Shown: positions 16,133 to 25,102, counted from the first letter of the stretch. The stretch is 46,494 nucleotides of DNA from Actinomycetes bacterium (GCA_021811865.1 JAKAQB010000022.1:1-46494), one strand, 5' to 3'. Notes: generated by a model from the sequence alone, not told the origin. Translations and numbers: made by a program.

Positions 16133-16170
16133 GTGGGCCGGGGGGTGAGAGTCCCCCCGGCGACCCGACA
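16133..16170 (+). ncRNA. Group II intron domain VI-like hairpin and 3' end
   Basis: Directly after domain V, GCCGGGGGG (16138-16146) pairs perfectly with CCCCCCGGC (16154-16162) across a 7-base loop. The segment ends GACCCGAC at 16170, which resembles the usual 3' boundary of bacterial group II introns. It would be domain VI, which carries the branch-point A. The likely 3' exon starts at 16171, but no coding sequence is recognised there. Confidence 0.5.
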
Positions 16171-16384
16171 GATCCGCCTGGGGTATCGCGAGGCCTGCAG
16201 AAGTCCGAGGTGGAGGATATCTCGATCGCCGTCGCGCGAGAGGACGACCGACTTCGCTCACGGCGCGTGGCGGGCCCGGCCGTGGCTCCCACCGGTCGCA
16301 CCGCTCCAGACGTCCCTCTCCGCCCCGCTCCTCAGCTTACGGCCTGTGCGACAAGTGCGGCTATCCTCGCCTCGTCGGCGACGG
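16171..16384. other. Gap without recognisable gene
   Basis: Between the intron 3' end and the DUF1801-like fragment no frame shows known features. A plus-strand stretch (QKSEVEDISIAVAREDDRLR) looks mildly protein-like but cannot be assigned. The region probably holds exon or flank debris. Confidence 0.35.
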
Positions 16385-16525
16385 TCAGCTCGCGCGCACC
16401 TCCCTCTCGCCTTCCTCCGCGCTCTGGGCCTTGGTGCGGTGAGCGGCAGCCTTCTGCTCTCGAAGGCGTTCCTTCATCGCGGCGCGCTCTTCGACGGAGA
16501 GACCCTCAGTGACGTCAGCGGCCAT
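16385..16525 (-). pseudogene. N-terminal fragment of a DUF1801/YdhG-like protein
   Basis: The ATG at 16525 opens MAADVTEGLSVEERAAMKER and then an Arg/Lys/Ala-rich helix, which matches the first 40-45 residues of DUF1801-family (YdhG, iron-chaperone-like) proteins. The frame stops at codon 47, where the family would go on for about 90 residues with the main domain. In another frame a short run (RELTVADEARIAALVAQAVS) continues to a stop but is not family-like. I read it as a truncated gene next to the intron remnant. Confidence 0.5.
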
Positions 16526-16703
16526 CGTGGATGCTCCACACAGGTTCCGCTTCGCGTGCTGCCAGCGCCGTGAACGTGGGGACGGCGAGGAGCGCGGGCG
16601 GACGTCAGGCGGGGGTTCGCCTCCCGGTGCAGGTGCGCGTGGGGGGCACCTGCCGCCGCCTGGTTGCGCGCTCGATGCCTCATCTCGAAGAGCCCCGGGA
16701 AGC

Positions 16704-18452
16704 TCAGTGCACGAACACGCCGAACACCTTGACCGCCACCAGGAGCGCCGAAGCGACGAGGTACACGCGGAGCACGAGCAGGCCCGCCCGGCGACTGGTG
16801 GACATCGATGGCCGGGCGAGCAGGTGCAGCGGGGGCATCCGCCAGGTGGTCCTGTCCAGCTGTCGCATCTCGGCGAGGCGGTCGGCTCCCCCACTGGCCG
16901 TGCGGCGTCGCGCCCGCAGGGCCAGCGGTACGACGACCGCGCCGACACCGCCAGCAGCAGCGAAGAGCACCTCAGTCAGCACCACTGCGTTCACCGAGGT
17001 GAACAGTGTCGAGACGACTAGGATCAACGACAGCACCACGAGCACAGCGATGATCGTGTAGTCGATGACGTTCTGCCAGGCAGTGTTCACCCAGGGCCCG
17101 AGGACCTCGGTGTCGTTGCAGAGCAGCACCAGGAACACGATGGCTGAGGGGAGCAGGATCCCCGCCAGCACCTGGACGTACTGGGTGAGCGTGCCGAGCA
17201 GGTGCGAGCTGCCCACCAGCACGACGGCGGCGGCGAGGAGGATCTGACCGGCGTAGGCGCCGTAGAAGAGGGGGGCAGAGCGTATGGAGCGGTGCAGCGA
17301 ATGACGCTGGTTGAAGGTGTCCCCGAAGGCGTAGGAGGTGGAGAGCGACACCGCCCCGGCACCCAGGATCGCAGCCACGAGCAGCAGGATGGCTGAGAGC
17401 GCGCCTGCGAACGGGCCGAGGGTGGCACGGATGGCGTCGTTGAACCAGCCCGAGTCGACGTAGGTGGCCGAGGGCCCGAAGGCCCTGGTGTGGTTCAAGG
17501 CGAACGCAGCGAAGGCGATCATCGCGCCCGCTGCGAGCGTCGTGAGGACGGCGCCCAGGAAGGTCTCGGTGCGCTCGTAGTTGAGCCAGCGCGGGGTGAT
17601 CCGCTTGTCCAAGATGTTGGACTGCTGGAAGAAGAGCTGCCAGGGCGCGACGGTCGTGCCCACCACGGCGACGATGAGCAGGATCGCCGGGCCGTTCACC
17701 CCGCCCTGGACCCCTGGGACCAGTCCCTGGAGGATGGGGCCCGCCGTGGGGTGGGCGAGGAAGAAGCACGGGACGACGACGAGGCTGGCCACCACGGTGA
17801 GGAGCATGAAGCGCTCCCAACGGCGGAACTTGCCGGTCGCTGCGAACGCGAACAGCAACACCGCGGCTACTGGGACGCTGTAGTACGGCGAGATGCCGAA
17901 GTAGGCGAGCGCGAAGCGGACCCCGATGAACTCGGTGAGCAGCGTCAAGAAGTTCAAGAGGAACAAGTCGCCCACCGAGAACAGGTTCCAGAAGCGTCCG
18001 AAGCGCTCCTTGATCAGCCTGGCGTGGCCGACCCCGGTGACGGCTCCGAGGCGGGTCACCATCTCCTGGGCCACGTAGAGCACGACGAAGAGCCCGACGA
18101 GCACCCAGAGCAGCGAGGTGCCGTAGTGCTGGCCGGCCTGGGTGTAGGTCTGGACGCCGCCGGCGTCGTTGTCGCCGGTCATGACGATGAGGCCCGGTCC
18201 CATGACAGCGGCGAGCGTGAGCAGGCGCTTCCGCCAGGTGCGGCGTGGCGCGTGGTCGTGCATCGAGATGGTCCCCAGGGATCCCTCGATGTCGCCGATG
18301 TGCGCGTCGTCGAGGACGGCGGGCGCGAAGTCGAGGGTGCCGTCCTGGCGAGACGCGACGGCGGGTTCGGTCTGGTCCCGACCGAGGGTCCCGTCGCCGG
18401 CCGCGGCAGGGCGGCGCGCGGCGCCGGGTGGTGCGAGCAGCTTGAAAGGCAT
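16704..18452 (-). CDS. NRAMP (SLC11)-like divalent cation transporter, atypical site
   Basis: This 582-residue membrane protein has a long hydrophilic N-terminus (about 75 residues) and then about 11 membrane segments with the NRAMP/LeuT-like pattern. The ATG at 18452 follows GAAGGAG at a good distance. In place of the canonical DPGN of the first helix it has TGDNDAGGVQTY, and in the sixth helix it has TTVAPWQLFFQQ where manganese transporters have a conserved Met. These changes resemble the NRAMP-related magnesium transporter branch rather than Mn/Fe carriers, but substrate is inferred. It is flanked by gene relics on both sides and has a hairpin-containing leader. Confidence 0.85.
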   Translation of the reverse strand: MPFKLLAPPGAARRPAAAGDGTLGRDQTEPAVASRQDGTLDFAPAVLDDAHIGDIEGSLGTISMHDHAPRRTWRKRLLTLAAVMGPGLIVMTGDNDAGGVQTYTQAGQHYGTSLLWVLVGLFVVLYVAQEMVTRLGAVTGVGHARLIKERFGRFWNLFSVGDLFLLNFLTLLTEFIGVRFALAYFGISPYYSVPVAAVLLFAFAATGKFRRWERFMLLTVVASLVVVPCFFLAHPTAGPILQGLVPGVQGGVNGPAILLIVAVVGTTVAPWQLFFQQSNILDKRITPRWLNYERTETFLGAVLTTLAAGAMIAFAAFALNHTRAFGPSATYVDSGWFNDAIRATLGPFAGALSAILLLVAAILGAGAVSLSTSYAFGDTFNQRHSLHRSIRSAPLFYGAYAGQILLAAAVVLVGSSHLLGTLTQYVQVLAGILLPSAIVFLVLLCNDTEVLGPWVNTAWQNVIDYTIIAVLVVLSLILVVSTLFTSVNAVVLTEVLFAAAGGVGAVVVPLALRARRRTASGGADRLAEMRQLDRTTWRMPPLHLLARPSMSTSRRAGLLVLRVYLVASALLVAVKVFGVFVH

Positions 18453-18899
18453 GGAAAGGCTCCTTCTCGAAGGCGCGCAGCAGCGCGCCAGAGGCGATCG
18501 AAAGGATCGAAAGCGACGTCGACGGACGTCTGCGGGCAGGCGCGACGGCGCCCACCGAGCCGAGCAGGATCCGCTCTCGTCACGCCGGGCAGGTCGGCCC
18601 TCTGGCGGAACGAGCTCAGCCTCCGCCTTCGGTCACCCGGAGGAAGCCGGAGGCGCCAGGTTCGTCAGGCCCGCACGGGGCAAGGAGAGCGCCAGGTACT
18701 GGGAGGTTCGGATTGCACCTGGATCACCTCCTCGTTCAGTCCTTCTCGGTCACGAGCCAGAGCAAAGCATAGCCGCGAGGCGCCTGCCGGCCGGCCCGAC
18801 GGGAACGACGGTCCGGGAGATCGCCTCGTTCGTCTGTCGCCGATGCGATCTGCCGGGCCGGCCGGAGCCCGCGTCTCCAACCGACCAGCGTGCGACGAA
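18453..18899. other. Leader of the NRAMP-like gene, no gene seen
   Basis: This stretch of about 450 bases lies between the transporter start and the methyltransferase relic. No credible gene is visible. It holds a strong hairpin (18619-18654). I looked for known metal riboswitch cores (M-box, yybP-ykoY) and did not find their conserved sequences. A short repeat CGATCGAAAGGATCGAAAG is near 18496. Confidence 0.45.
18619..18654 (-). other. Hairpin in the leader of the NRAMP-like gene
   Basis: GCCTCCGCCTTC (18619-18630) pairs with GAAGCCGGAGGC (18643-18654) with one mismatch and a 12-base loop. It lies about 170 bases upstream of the start codon on the transcribed side. It could be an attenuator, part of an RNA sensor or a terminator of upstream transcription; no U-tract follows. 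Confidence 0.4.
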
Positions 18900-19494
18900 G
18901 AGCGACGATGACGGCACGAACGTTTCGGCAGGCGCCTCAGCCAACCAGGAGCAAGAGCGGTTCTGGAACGACGTCGCTGGGCCGCTCTGGGTGGCGGCCG
19001 AGGAGGAGACCGAGCTCCACGCTGGTCGTTTCGGCGAGGCGGCACTCGCGGTCGGCGTGCGAGGCGTCGCAGGTCCGGTTCCGCCGCGCCGACGCCCAGG
19101 TCGCCGATCTCGGGGCCGGATTCTTCGATCTCGTGTTCAGTCGCTACGGGGTGATGTTCTTCGCCGACCCGGTCGAGGCGTTCGCCAACTTCCGCCGGGC
19201 GCTGCGTCCCGGCGGGCGGATGGTGTTCGTCTGCTGGCAGGCGCCCTCGGACAACCCGTGGATGGCCGCCGTGAACCGCGGTGCCGCCCGGATCTTCTCG
19301 TTGGAGACGCCGTCCTGCGCGCCGGTGGGTTCTCCTCGGTCGGGATCGCCGCGCACGAAGAGAGCTTGCGCCTCGGGGTCGGTCAGCCAGTCGACGACTG
19401 GGTCCACCAGCGTCTCTTGATGGGCCCTGCTCGCACGACGTACCTCGAGGCGGGATCCGAACGCCGGCGCGAGGTCGTGGATGCCCGCCCGTGA
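18900..19494 (+). pseudogene. SAM-dependent methyltransferase pseudogene
   Basis: Pieces of one UbiE-like methyltransferase lie in order but in different frames: NQEQERFWNDVAGPLWVAAE near 18945, then RADAQVADLGAGFFDLVFSR and ALRPGGRMVFVCWQAPSDNP in the next frame (about 19090-19265), then GFSSVGIAAHEESLRLGVGQ back in the first frame (about 19330-19390). The SAM-binding DVGCG loop expected between the first two pieces is missing, so there is an internal deletion as well as frameshifts, and a second piece is lost before the third. It cannot be active. Confidence 0.75.
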
Positions 19495-19787
19495 CCGATC
19501 GCCGTGCGGCGGCTCCAGGGCGCAAGGCGGACGGGTAGCCTCGGTCCCTGTCTTGTACCGCGGGCCGCCTCTTGGTGGCAGGGTTCGTCGCCCATGAGGG
19601 TCAACCGGGGCGCCGACGTGCGCGTGCTGTTCTTCAGACCGGCGGTGAAGCTGGCAGCCAGTGGCATCGAGGCGTACGCCCGAGGGCTACACCGTGCTCA
19701 GCTTCTGAACCCTGGCGGACCTGGAGGACCTGGCGGTGTGCGGTCAGTCAGGCGCGTCGAACCGTCTCGACGCCGGCTGGAGGCGGG
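19495..19787. other. Gap without assignable gene
   Basis: A short plus-strand stretch (VRVLFFRPAVKLAASGIEAY, about 19618-19680) looks protein-like but has no clear start, family or length. It may be another relic in the same decayed block as the methyltransferase. Nothing else is supported. Confidence 0.35.
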
Positions 19788-20078
19788 TCACATCTTGCAC
19801 GTGCAGCCGTCCCAGAACGCTGCCGGGCGCTTGCGGGCGAGCCCTCGGAGCTCGAGCACGAGCTCGTCTGGGCTCCCGTGCTCAGCCTTGAACAGCACGG
19901 TGATCGGGAGGTCGGCGTCGACGGGCGCATAGCGCTCGGCATCTCCGGGCTGCGTGGTGGACGCGCTGAGCAGCGTCAGCGCGCCGTGGCAGCACTGTCG
20001 TCGTGTTGATCGCACCCACAAGGTTCCGCCACGCGCCGCCACGTAGTCGCAGACCTCCCTGGCGGCGGTCACCTTCAC
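19788..20078 (-). CDS. Conserved small protein of unknown function, Cys-rich ends
   Basis: This 96-residue protein begins with the GTG at 20078. It reads VTAAREVCDYVAARGGTLWV, then a paired-cysteine segment RRQCCHGAL, and ends with FWDGCTCKM. The mix of CC and a C-terminal CxC suggests metal binding or redox activity, but I do not recognise a characterised family. It is divergent from the ABC transporter gene at 20183, with about 105 bases between them. The in-frame extension upstream of 20078 is Pro/Arg-rich and was left out. Confidence 0.55.
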   Translation of the reverse strand: MKVTAAREVCDYVAARGGTLWVRSTRRQCCHGALTLLSASTTQPGDAERYAPVDADLPITVLFKAEHGSPDELVLELRGLARKRPAAFWDGCTCKM

Positions 20079-20182
20079 GAACGCGATCCTACGGTTCGGC
20101 CGTCGCCGGGTGCCCGGCGGCGCCCAGGGCGGCACACGCCCTGCATCGGTTGCCGGTAAAGCGAGTGGTTAGCATCGCCCGG

Positions 20183-21145
20183 ATGGCGACGCAGGCCGCG
20201 GTGGGGATCATCCACACCGAGGAGCTCACGAAGATCTACCCGCAGGCCGATTTTGCCGCGGTCGACCACCTGGACCTCGACGTGAGAGCTGGTGAGATCT
20301 TCGGCCTCCTCGGACCGAACGGCGCCGGGAAGACCACCACGGCCGGCATCCTCACGACGAGGGTCGTGCCGACCTCGGGTCGGGCGACCGTCGGGGGGGT
20401 AGACGTGGCTGCGCACCCAGCGCTCGCGAAGCAGCTGAGCGGGATCGTCTCGCAGCAGAACACGCTGGACCGCCAGCTCACCGTATGGGAGAACCTCTAC
20501 TTCCACGGCCGGCTGTTCGGCGTGGGCGCCGCGCCCTCCCGGCGCATCGCCACCGACCTCCTCGAGCAATTCCAGCTCGAGAAGTGGGCCAAAGCCTCGG
20601 TCTTCGCGCTCTCCGGAGGGATGGCGCAGAGGTTGATGGTGGCGCGGGCGATCTTCCACCGGCCCGCGGTGCTGTTCCTCGACGAACCGACGGCCGGGCT
20701 CGACCCTCAGAGCCGCCTCGCGCTCTGGGAGATCCTCGAGAGGCTGAACGAGCAGGGCCAGACCATCCTCCTCACCACCCACTACATGGAGGAGGCTGAC
20801 AGCCTCTGCGACCGCGTCGCCATCATGGACCACGGACGGATCCTCGCTCTCGACACGCCGGCCGCCTTGAAGCGCGGGATCGGCGCGGACACCGTCGTCA
20901 CGGTGCGCTCGGCCGGCGACCTCGCCGTGCTCGGGGACCTGCTCACCCGGGACGTCGCGGGGGTCACCCGAACGCGCATCTCCGACGGGATGCTCCAGCT
21001 GCACGTGCGCGGCGAGCACCGGCTGATCCCCGAGATCGTCCTCGCAGCCGATCGGCACGGCTTCGACCTCCTGGACCTGTCGGTCGCGGAGCCCAGCCTC
21101 GAGACCGTGTTCATCTCGCTCACCGGAAGGGAGCTACGCGACTGA
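20183..21145 (+). CDS. ABC transporter ATPase, DrrA type
   Basis: This 320-residue ATPase has Walker A GPNGAGKTTT (about 44-53), signature LSGGMAQRL (about 142) and Walker B VLFLDEPTAGLDPQ (about 167), followed by the DUF4162-like C-terminal domain common in DrrA exporters. I chose the ATG at 20183; the upstream part of the open frame is not protein-like. It shares an ATGA overlap with the permease. Such pairs export drugs or lipids, and the substrate is unknown. Confidence 0.92.
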   Translation: MATQAAVGIIHTEELTKIYPQADFAAVDHLDLDVRAGEIFGLLGPNGAGKTTTAGILTTRVVPTSGRATVGGVDVAAHPALAKQLSGIVSQQNTLDRQLTVWENLYFHGRLFGVGAAPSRRIATDLLEQFQLEKWAKASVFALSGGMAQRLMVARAIFHRPAVLFLDEPTAGLDPQSRLALWEILERLNEQGQTILLTTHYMEEADSLCDRVAIMDHGRILALDTPAALKRGIGADTVVTVRSAGDLAVLGDLLTRDVAGVTRTRISDGMLQLHVRGEHRLIPEIVLAADRHGFDLLDLSVAEPSLETVFISLTGRELRD

Positions 21146-22047
21146 TGGCAGTCAAGACGCCGGCCGCCTCGCCTACACCAGCCGCTGCGCTGGGTGCCGA
21201 CGGGGCCATCTCCGTCCACCTCCGGCCGGTCGTCGCCGCCAGCTACACCGCCCTCGGTGCACTGCTGCTCCGCGACCTCCTCGTGCTCTGGAGGGACAAG
21301 TGGATCTTCGTGCTCCGCACGATCGTCCAGCCGTTCCTCTTGTGCTTCGTCTTCCTCTACGTCTTCCCGAAGATCGGTCAGGGCATCGGGGGAAGGGGCG
21401 CCGCAGCCGAGTCGGCCTTCGCCACGATCCTCGTCCCGGGCGTCGCAGGCATCTCGATCATGTTCCAGGGGGTCCAGTCGATCGCCCTCAACATGGCCCA
21501 GGAGTTCGGTTTCACGCGAGAGATCGAGGACAGGGTGCAGGCGCCCTGCCCGATCTGGCTCGTCGCGATCGCGAAGGTGCTCTCCGGCGCAGCGCAGGGC
21601 GTCCTTTCCGCCGCCATCGTGCTGCCCATCGCAGACGTCGTTCACGCCGCCGGGGTCCACGCCCATCTCGACCTGCACTGGTGGATCGTGCTCACGCTCG
21701 TGCCGCTGGCCTGCATCGCGATGGCGAGCCTGGGCCTCGTCCTCGGGACCAGCTTCCAGCCACGCAACATCGGTCTCATGTTCGGGTTCATCATCCTGCC
21801 GATCACGTTCCTCGGCGGCACCTACTACTCCTGGACGACGCTGGCGCCGGTCAAGATCGGCGGCTTCCACTGGCTCCAGACGCTGGTGCTGCTCAATCCC
21901 CTGATCTACGTGAACGAGGGCATGCGCGCCGCGTTCACCTCGTTCCCGCACATGCACCTCTACGTGATCTACCCGGTCCTGGCCGGCTTCGCAGCGCTCC
22001 TCCTCGCGGTCGGACTCCGGAACTTCCGCCGGCGCGTCCTCAGCTGA
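21145..22047 (+). CDS. ABC-2 type permease, DrrB type
   Basis: This 300-residue membrane protein has about six transmembrane helices and the ABC-2 family pattern. An N-terminal cytoplasmic stretch contains LLRDLLVLWRDKWIFV, and the signature region before the fifth helix contains LGGTYYSWTTLAP. It overlaps the ATPase gene and forms its membrane partner. It ends about 100 bases from the convergent SDR gene. Confidence 0.9.
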   Translation: MAVKTPAASPTPAAALGADGAISVHLRPVVAASYTALGALLLRDLLVLWRDKWIFVLRTIVQPFLLCFVFLYVFPKIGQGIGGRGAAAESAFATILVPGVAGISIMFQGVQSIALNMAQEFGFTREIEDRVQAPCPIWLVAIAKVLSGAAQGVLSAAIVLPIADVVHAAGVHAHLDLHWWIVLTLVPLACIAMASLGLVLGTSFQPRNIGLMFGFIILPITFLGGTYYSWTTLAPVKIGGFHWLQTLVLLNPLIYVNEGMRAAFTSFPHMHLYVIYPVLAGFAALLLAVGLRNFRRRVLS

Positions 22048-22146
22048 CCCGTGCCGGCTGCGCCCTCTCGCCCGGTGTCGCCTGCGGCGTCCCCGCTGCC
22101 CGGCGCCGGGGTGAGGGTCGCTCTCAGGCCCCGGGGAGGCCGAGGA

Positions 22147-22905
22147 TCACCGCAGCACCGCCCCGCCGTCGACCACGAGCGTGTGGCCCGTCACCCACGC
22201 CGCCTGGTCGGACACCAGCCAGAGGGCAGCGCCGGCGATGTCCAGGGGCATCCCGAGCCGGCGAAGGGGTAGCGCCTGGGCGACGGCGTCACCGTGGCTG
22301 TCGACCAGCACCCGGGCGAAGTCGGTGCGGACCAGGCCGGGCGCCAAGGCGTTGACCCGCACACCGGGGCCGAGCTCGGCGGCGAGGACGTGGGTCTGGT
22401 GGATCAGGGCGGCTTTCGACACGTCGTAGGCGCCGATGCCGCCCTCGGCCCGCAGGCCGCCAATCGAAGAGACGTTGACGACGGCGCCGCCGTTGGAACC
22501 CATCCACGCCCGCCACGCCGCCTGGGTCCAGACAAGCGGGCCACGGACGTTGACCTGCCACACCTTGTCCAGCCTCGGTAGGTCGATCTCCACCAGCGGA
22601 CCGAAGTACGGGTTGGTGCCCGCGTTGTTGACGAGGATGTCCAGCCTGCCGAAGCGCTCGACCGTGGCGGACACGCACGCCCCGGCGGCGTCGGGGTCGC
22701 CGGCGTTCGCCGGGAACGTCGCCACCTCTCCGCCGATGGCGGCGGCCGCCTCGTCGAGGGGAACCGGCTTGCGGGCGGACAGCATCACCGCCGCCCCGGC
22801 GCCGGCAAGGGTGGCGGCGATCGCCCGGCCGATGCCCCGGGACGCGCCGGTCACCAGGGCGACCCGCCCGGTCAGGTCGATGCTCGCGGATGCAGCTTCG
22901 GTCAC
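22147..22905 (-). CDS. Short-chain dehydrogenase/reductase
   Basis: This 252-residue classical SDR has the cofactor motif TGASRGIG near residue 20, NNAG near 94, catalytic Ser in NVSSIGG, the YDVSK pair, and the C-terminal PLRRLGMPLDIAGAALWL and TGHTLVVDGG. I chose the GTG at 22905, since the upstream frame is antisense to the membrane protein gene. The ARK segment after the second strand hints at NADP(H). Its substrate is not predictable from the neighbours. Confidence 0.9.
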   Translation of the reverse strand: MTEAASASIDLTGRVALVTGASRGIGRAIAATLAGAGAAVMLSARKPVPLDEAAAAIGGEVATFPANAGDPDAAGACVSATVERFGRLDILVNNAGTNPYFGPLVEIDLPRLDKVWQVNVRGPLVWTQAAWRAWMGSNGGAVVNVSSIGGLRAEGGIGAYDVSKAALIHQTHVLAAELGPGVRVNALAPGLVRTDFARVLVDSHGDAVAQALPLRRLGMPLDIAGAALWLVSDQAAWVTGHTLVVDGGAVLR

Positions 22906-22948
22906 CCCCGGCACGGTAGCCGCCACCCCGGTACCCTGCCGGGACGCC

Positions 22949-23533
22949 ATGGATCCCGCCGTCGCCGCCGCCGCCTTCGGGCTGGCCGCTCTCGGGGAGC
23001 TCCCGGACAAGACGATGTTCGCCTCTCTCCTCATGGCCACCCGGGGGCGCCCGCTGGCCGTCTGGTGCGGCGCCGCCGCCGCCTTCGTCGTGCACGTCGC
23101 CATCGCCGTCGCCGTCGGCGCCGCTGCCGTCGCCCTCGTCCCCCGCCGGGTGCTGGACATCGCGGCCGGCGCCGTCCTGCTCGGCTTCGGGGCCTGGGCA
23201 TGGCTCGCCCGTCGAGCCGCGCCGGACGACGACGAGGAGCTCACCGCCCGCCCCGGGCACCACGTCGCCCTGCGCGCCGCCGGCGTGATCTTCGTCGCCG
23301 AGTGGGGTGACCTCACCCAGCTGTTGACCGCCGACCTCGCCGCCCGGTCCCACCGCCCTTTCTCCGTCGCCGTCGGTGCCGTCGCCGCCCTCTGGCTCGT
23401 CGCCGCCCTCGCCGTGGTCAGCGGCTCCCGACTGCTCAGCCGCCTGTCGGTCCGCACGCTACGGACGGTCACGGCGGTCGTGCTCAGCGCTCTCGGCGCC
23501 TTGGCGGTCATCGGGGCGGTCACCCGGGGCTGA
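22949..23533 (+). CDS. GDT1/TMEM165-family (UPF0016) cation exporter
   Basis: This 194-residue protein has two homologous halves, each with the family motif. The first is ELPDKT (E17, D20, K21) and the second is EWGDLT (E118, D121), with six hydrophobic helices and a charged central loop (APDDDEE). Family members export Mn2+ or exchange Ca2+. The first motif has Leu-Pro where Gly is usual in eukaryotes, a common bacterial variant. It is divergent from the SDR and precedes zwf by about 50 bases. Confidence 0.85.
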   Translation: MDPAVAAAAFGLAALGELPDKTMFASLLMATRGRPLAVWCGAAAAFVVHVAIAVAVGAAAVALVPRRVLDIAAGAVLLGFGAWAWLARRAAPDDDEELTARPGHHVALRAAGVIFVAEWGDLTQLLTADLAARSHRPFSVAVGAVAALWLVAALAVVSGSRLLSRLSVRTLRTVTAVVLSALGALAVIGAVTRG

Positions 23534-23585
23534 AGCGGGTGCGGCCGTGCCCATCACCGGCCCTTCGATGGGAAAGAATGGAGCC

Positions 23586-25067
23586 ATGGTTGATCTCTCC
23601 GCGCCCAGCCTCGCTGACGCGCCGGCGGAGGTGGTGGCGCCACTCGAACCTCACGTGATCGTGCTGTTCGGGGCGACCGGCGACCTCGCCCGCCGCAAGC
23701 TCCTCCCCGGCGTCCTGCACCTCGCCGAGGCGGGGCTCCTGCCCGAGTACCGGCTGGTGGGCGTAGCGACCGACGACCTCGACGACGAAGCCTTCAGGGA
23801 CCTGGTGCGCCACGCCTGCGAGGAGTTCGCCCGCACGGATGTGCCCGACTCGACATGCAGCGACTTCGGCAAGCACCTGTCGTACGTGCCCGTCCCCGCC
23901 GGCGCCGGCACCCTCCACGACGCCGTCACCGCCCTCGAGGAGGAGCTCGGCGGCCAGCCCCGGCGCCTGCACTACCTGTCGATCCCCCCCAACGCGGCCG
24001 GGTCCGTCACCCGGATGATCGCCGCCGCCGACCTCGTCCAACGATCCCGGATCATCATGGAGAAGCCCTTCGGCACGGACCTCGCCAGCGCGCGGACCTT
24101 GAACGCCACCGTCCACGGGATCTTCCGCGAGGACCAGGTCTTTCGGATAGACCACTTCCTCGGCAAGGAGGCGGCGCAGAACATCCTCGCCTTCCGATTC
24201 GCCAACGGCCTCTTCGAGCCCATCTGGAACCGGGACCACATCGACCACGTCCAGATCGACGTCCCCGAGACCCTGTCGGTGGCCGACCGCGCCGTCTTCT
24301 ACGAGGAGACCGGGGCGTTCCGGGACATGGTCGTCACCCACCTGTTCCAGATCCTCGCCTTCATGGCGATGGAGCCGCCCACCGCCCTCGAGCCCCGGGC
24401 CATCAGTGAGGAGAAGAACAAGGTCTTCCGGTCGATGCGACCGCTCGACCCGGGCCACGTCGTCCGCGGGCAGTACGAGGGCTACCGGCACACCCCCGGC
24501 GTCGACGCGCGCTCGCAGACCGAGACGTTCGTCGCCCTGCGCGTCGACATCGACAACTGGCGGTGGGCGGGCGTCCCGTTCTTCCTGCGCACCGGCAAGC
24601 AGCTGGCGGAGGGCGCCCGGATCATCTCGATCGCCTTCCGCGAGCCGCCCAAGAGCATGTTCCCGGTCAACTCCGGCGTCGGCACCCAGGGCCCCGACCA
24701 CCTGACATTCGACCTCGCCGACTCGTCCAAGCTTTCGCTGTCGTTCTACGGCAAGCGCCCCGGCCCCGGCATGAAGCTCGACAAGCTGAGCCTGCAGTTC
24801 GCCCTCCACGAGACGGGCCGGGAGGCGGACGTGCTCGAGGCCTACGAGCGGCTCATCCACGACGCGATGGTCGGCGACCACACCTTGTTCAACACGGCGG
24901 AGGGCATCGAGCGCCTATGGGAGATCTCCCAACCCCTCCTCGAGCACCCCCCGCAGGTGCTGCCGTACTGGTCGGGCAGCTGGGGACCGGCGACCGTCGA
25001 CGAGCTCATCGCCCCCCGGGAGTGGCGCCTTCCCTTCCGGCGGGGCTGGCGCAGCGCCGACACCTGA
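23586..25067 (+). CDS. zwf: Glucose-6-phosphate 1-dehydrogenase
   Basis: This 493-residue enzyme makes 6-phosphogluconolactone and NADPH. It shows the nucleotide motif GATGDLARRKL (29-39), EKPFGTD, and the active-site RIDHFLGKE (about 187-195), followed by the normal C-terminal domain to residue 493. Start: ATG at 23586, with GAATGGAG close upstream; another ATG at 23568 lacks a ribosome site. No pgl, tal or opcA gene lies beside it, so it stands outside the usual pentose phosphate operon. Confidence 0.95.
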   Translation: MVDLSAPSLADAPAEVVAPLEPHVIVLFGATGDLARRKLLPGVLHLAEAGLLPEYRLVGVATDDLDDEAFRDLVRHACEEFARTDVPDSTCSDFGKHLSYVPVPAGAGTLHDAVTALEEELGGQPRRLHYLSIPPNAAGSVTRMIAAADLVQRSRIIMEKPFGTDLASARTLNATVHGIFREDQVFRIDHFLGKEAAQNILAFRFANGLFEPIWNRDHIDHVQIDVPETLSVADRAVFYEETGAFRDMVVTHLFQILAFMAMEPPTALEPRAISEEKNKVFRSMRPLDPGHVVRGQYEGYRHTPGVDARSQTETFVALRVDIDNWRWAGVPFFLRTGKQLAEGARIISIAFREPPKSMFPVNSGVGTQGPDHLTFDLADSSKLSLSFYGKRPGPGMKLDKLSLQFALHETGREADVLEAYERLIHDAMVGDHTLFNTAEGIERLWEISQPLLEHPPQVLPYWSGSWGPATVDELIAPREWRLPFRRGWRSADT

Positions 25068-25088
25068 GTCCAAGAGGGCCGCTCGAGA

Positions 25089-25102
25089 GTGACCAAGGTC
25101 CC
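25089..25102 (-). promoter_or_regulatory. DosR-like box, degenerate
   Basis: On the minus strand this reads GGGACCTTGGTCAC. It shares ATAGGGACCTT with the box at 25154 and fits the DosR half-site GGGAC, with a weaker second half. Paired boxes upstream of dormancy genes are common in mycobacteria. Confidence 0.4.

Noticed and set aside
18453..18760. Mg2+ (M-box) or Mn2+ (yybP-ykoY) riboswitch before the NRAMP-like gene
   Set aside because: The conserved core sequences of those riboswitches were not found; only a generic hairpin is visible.
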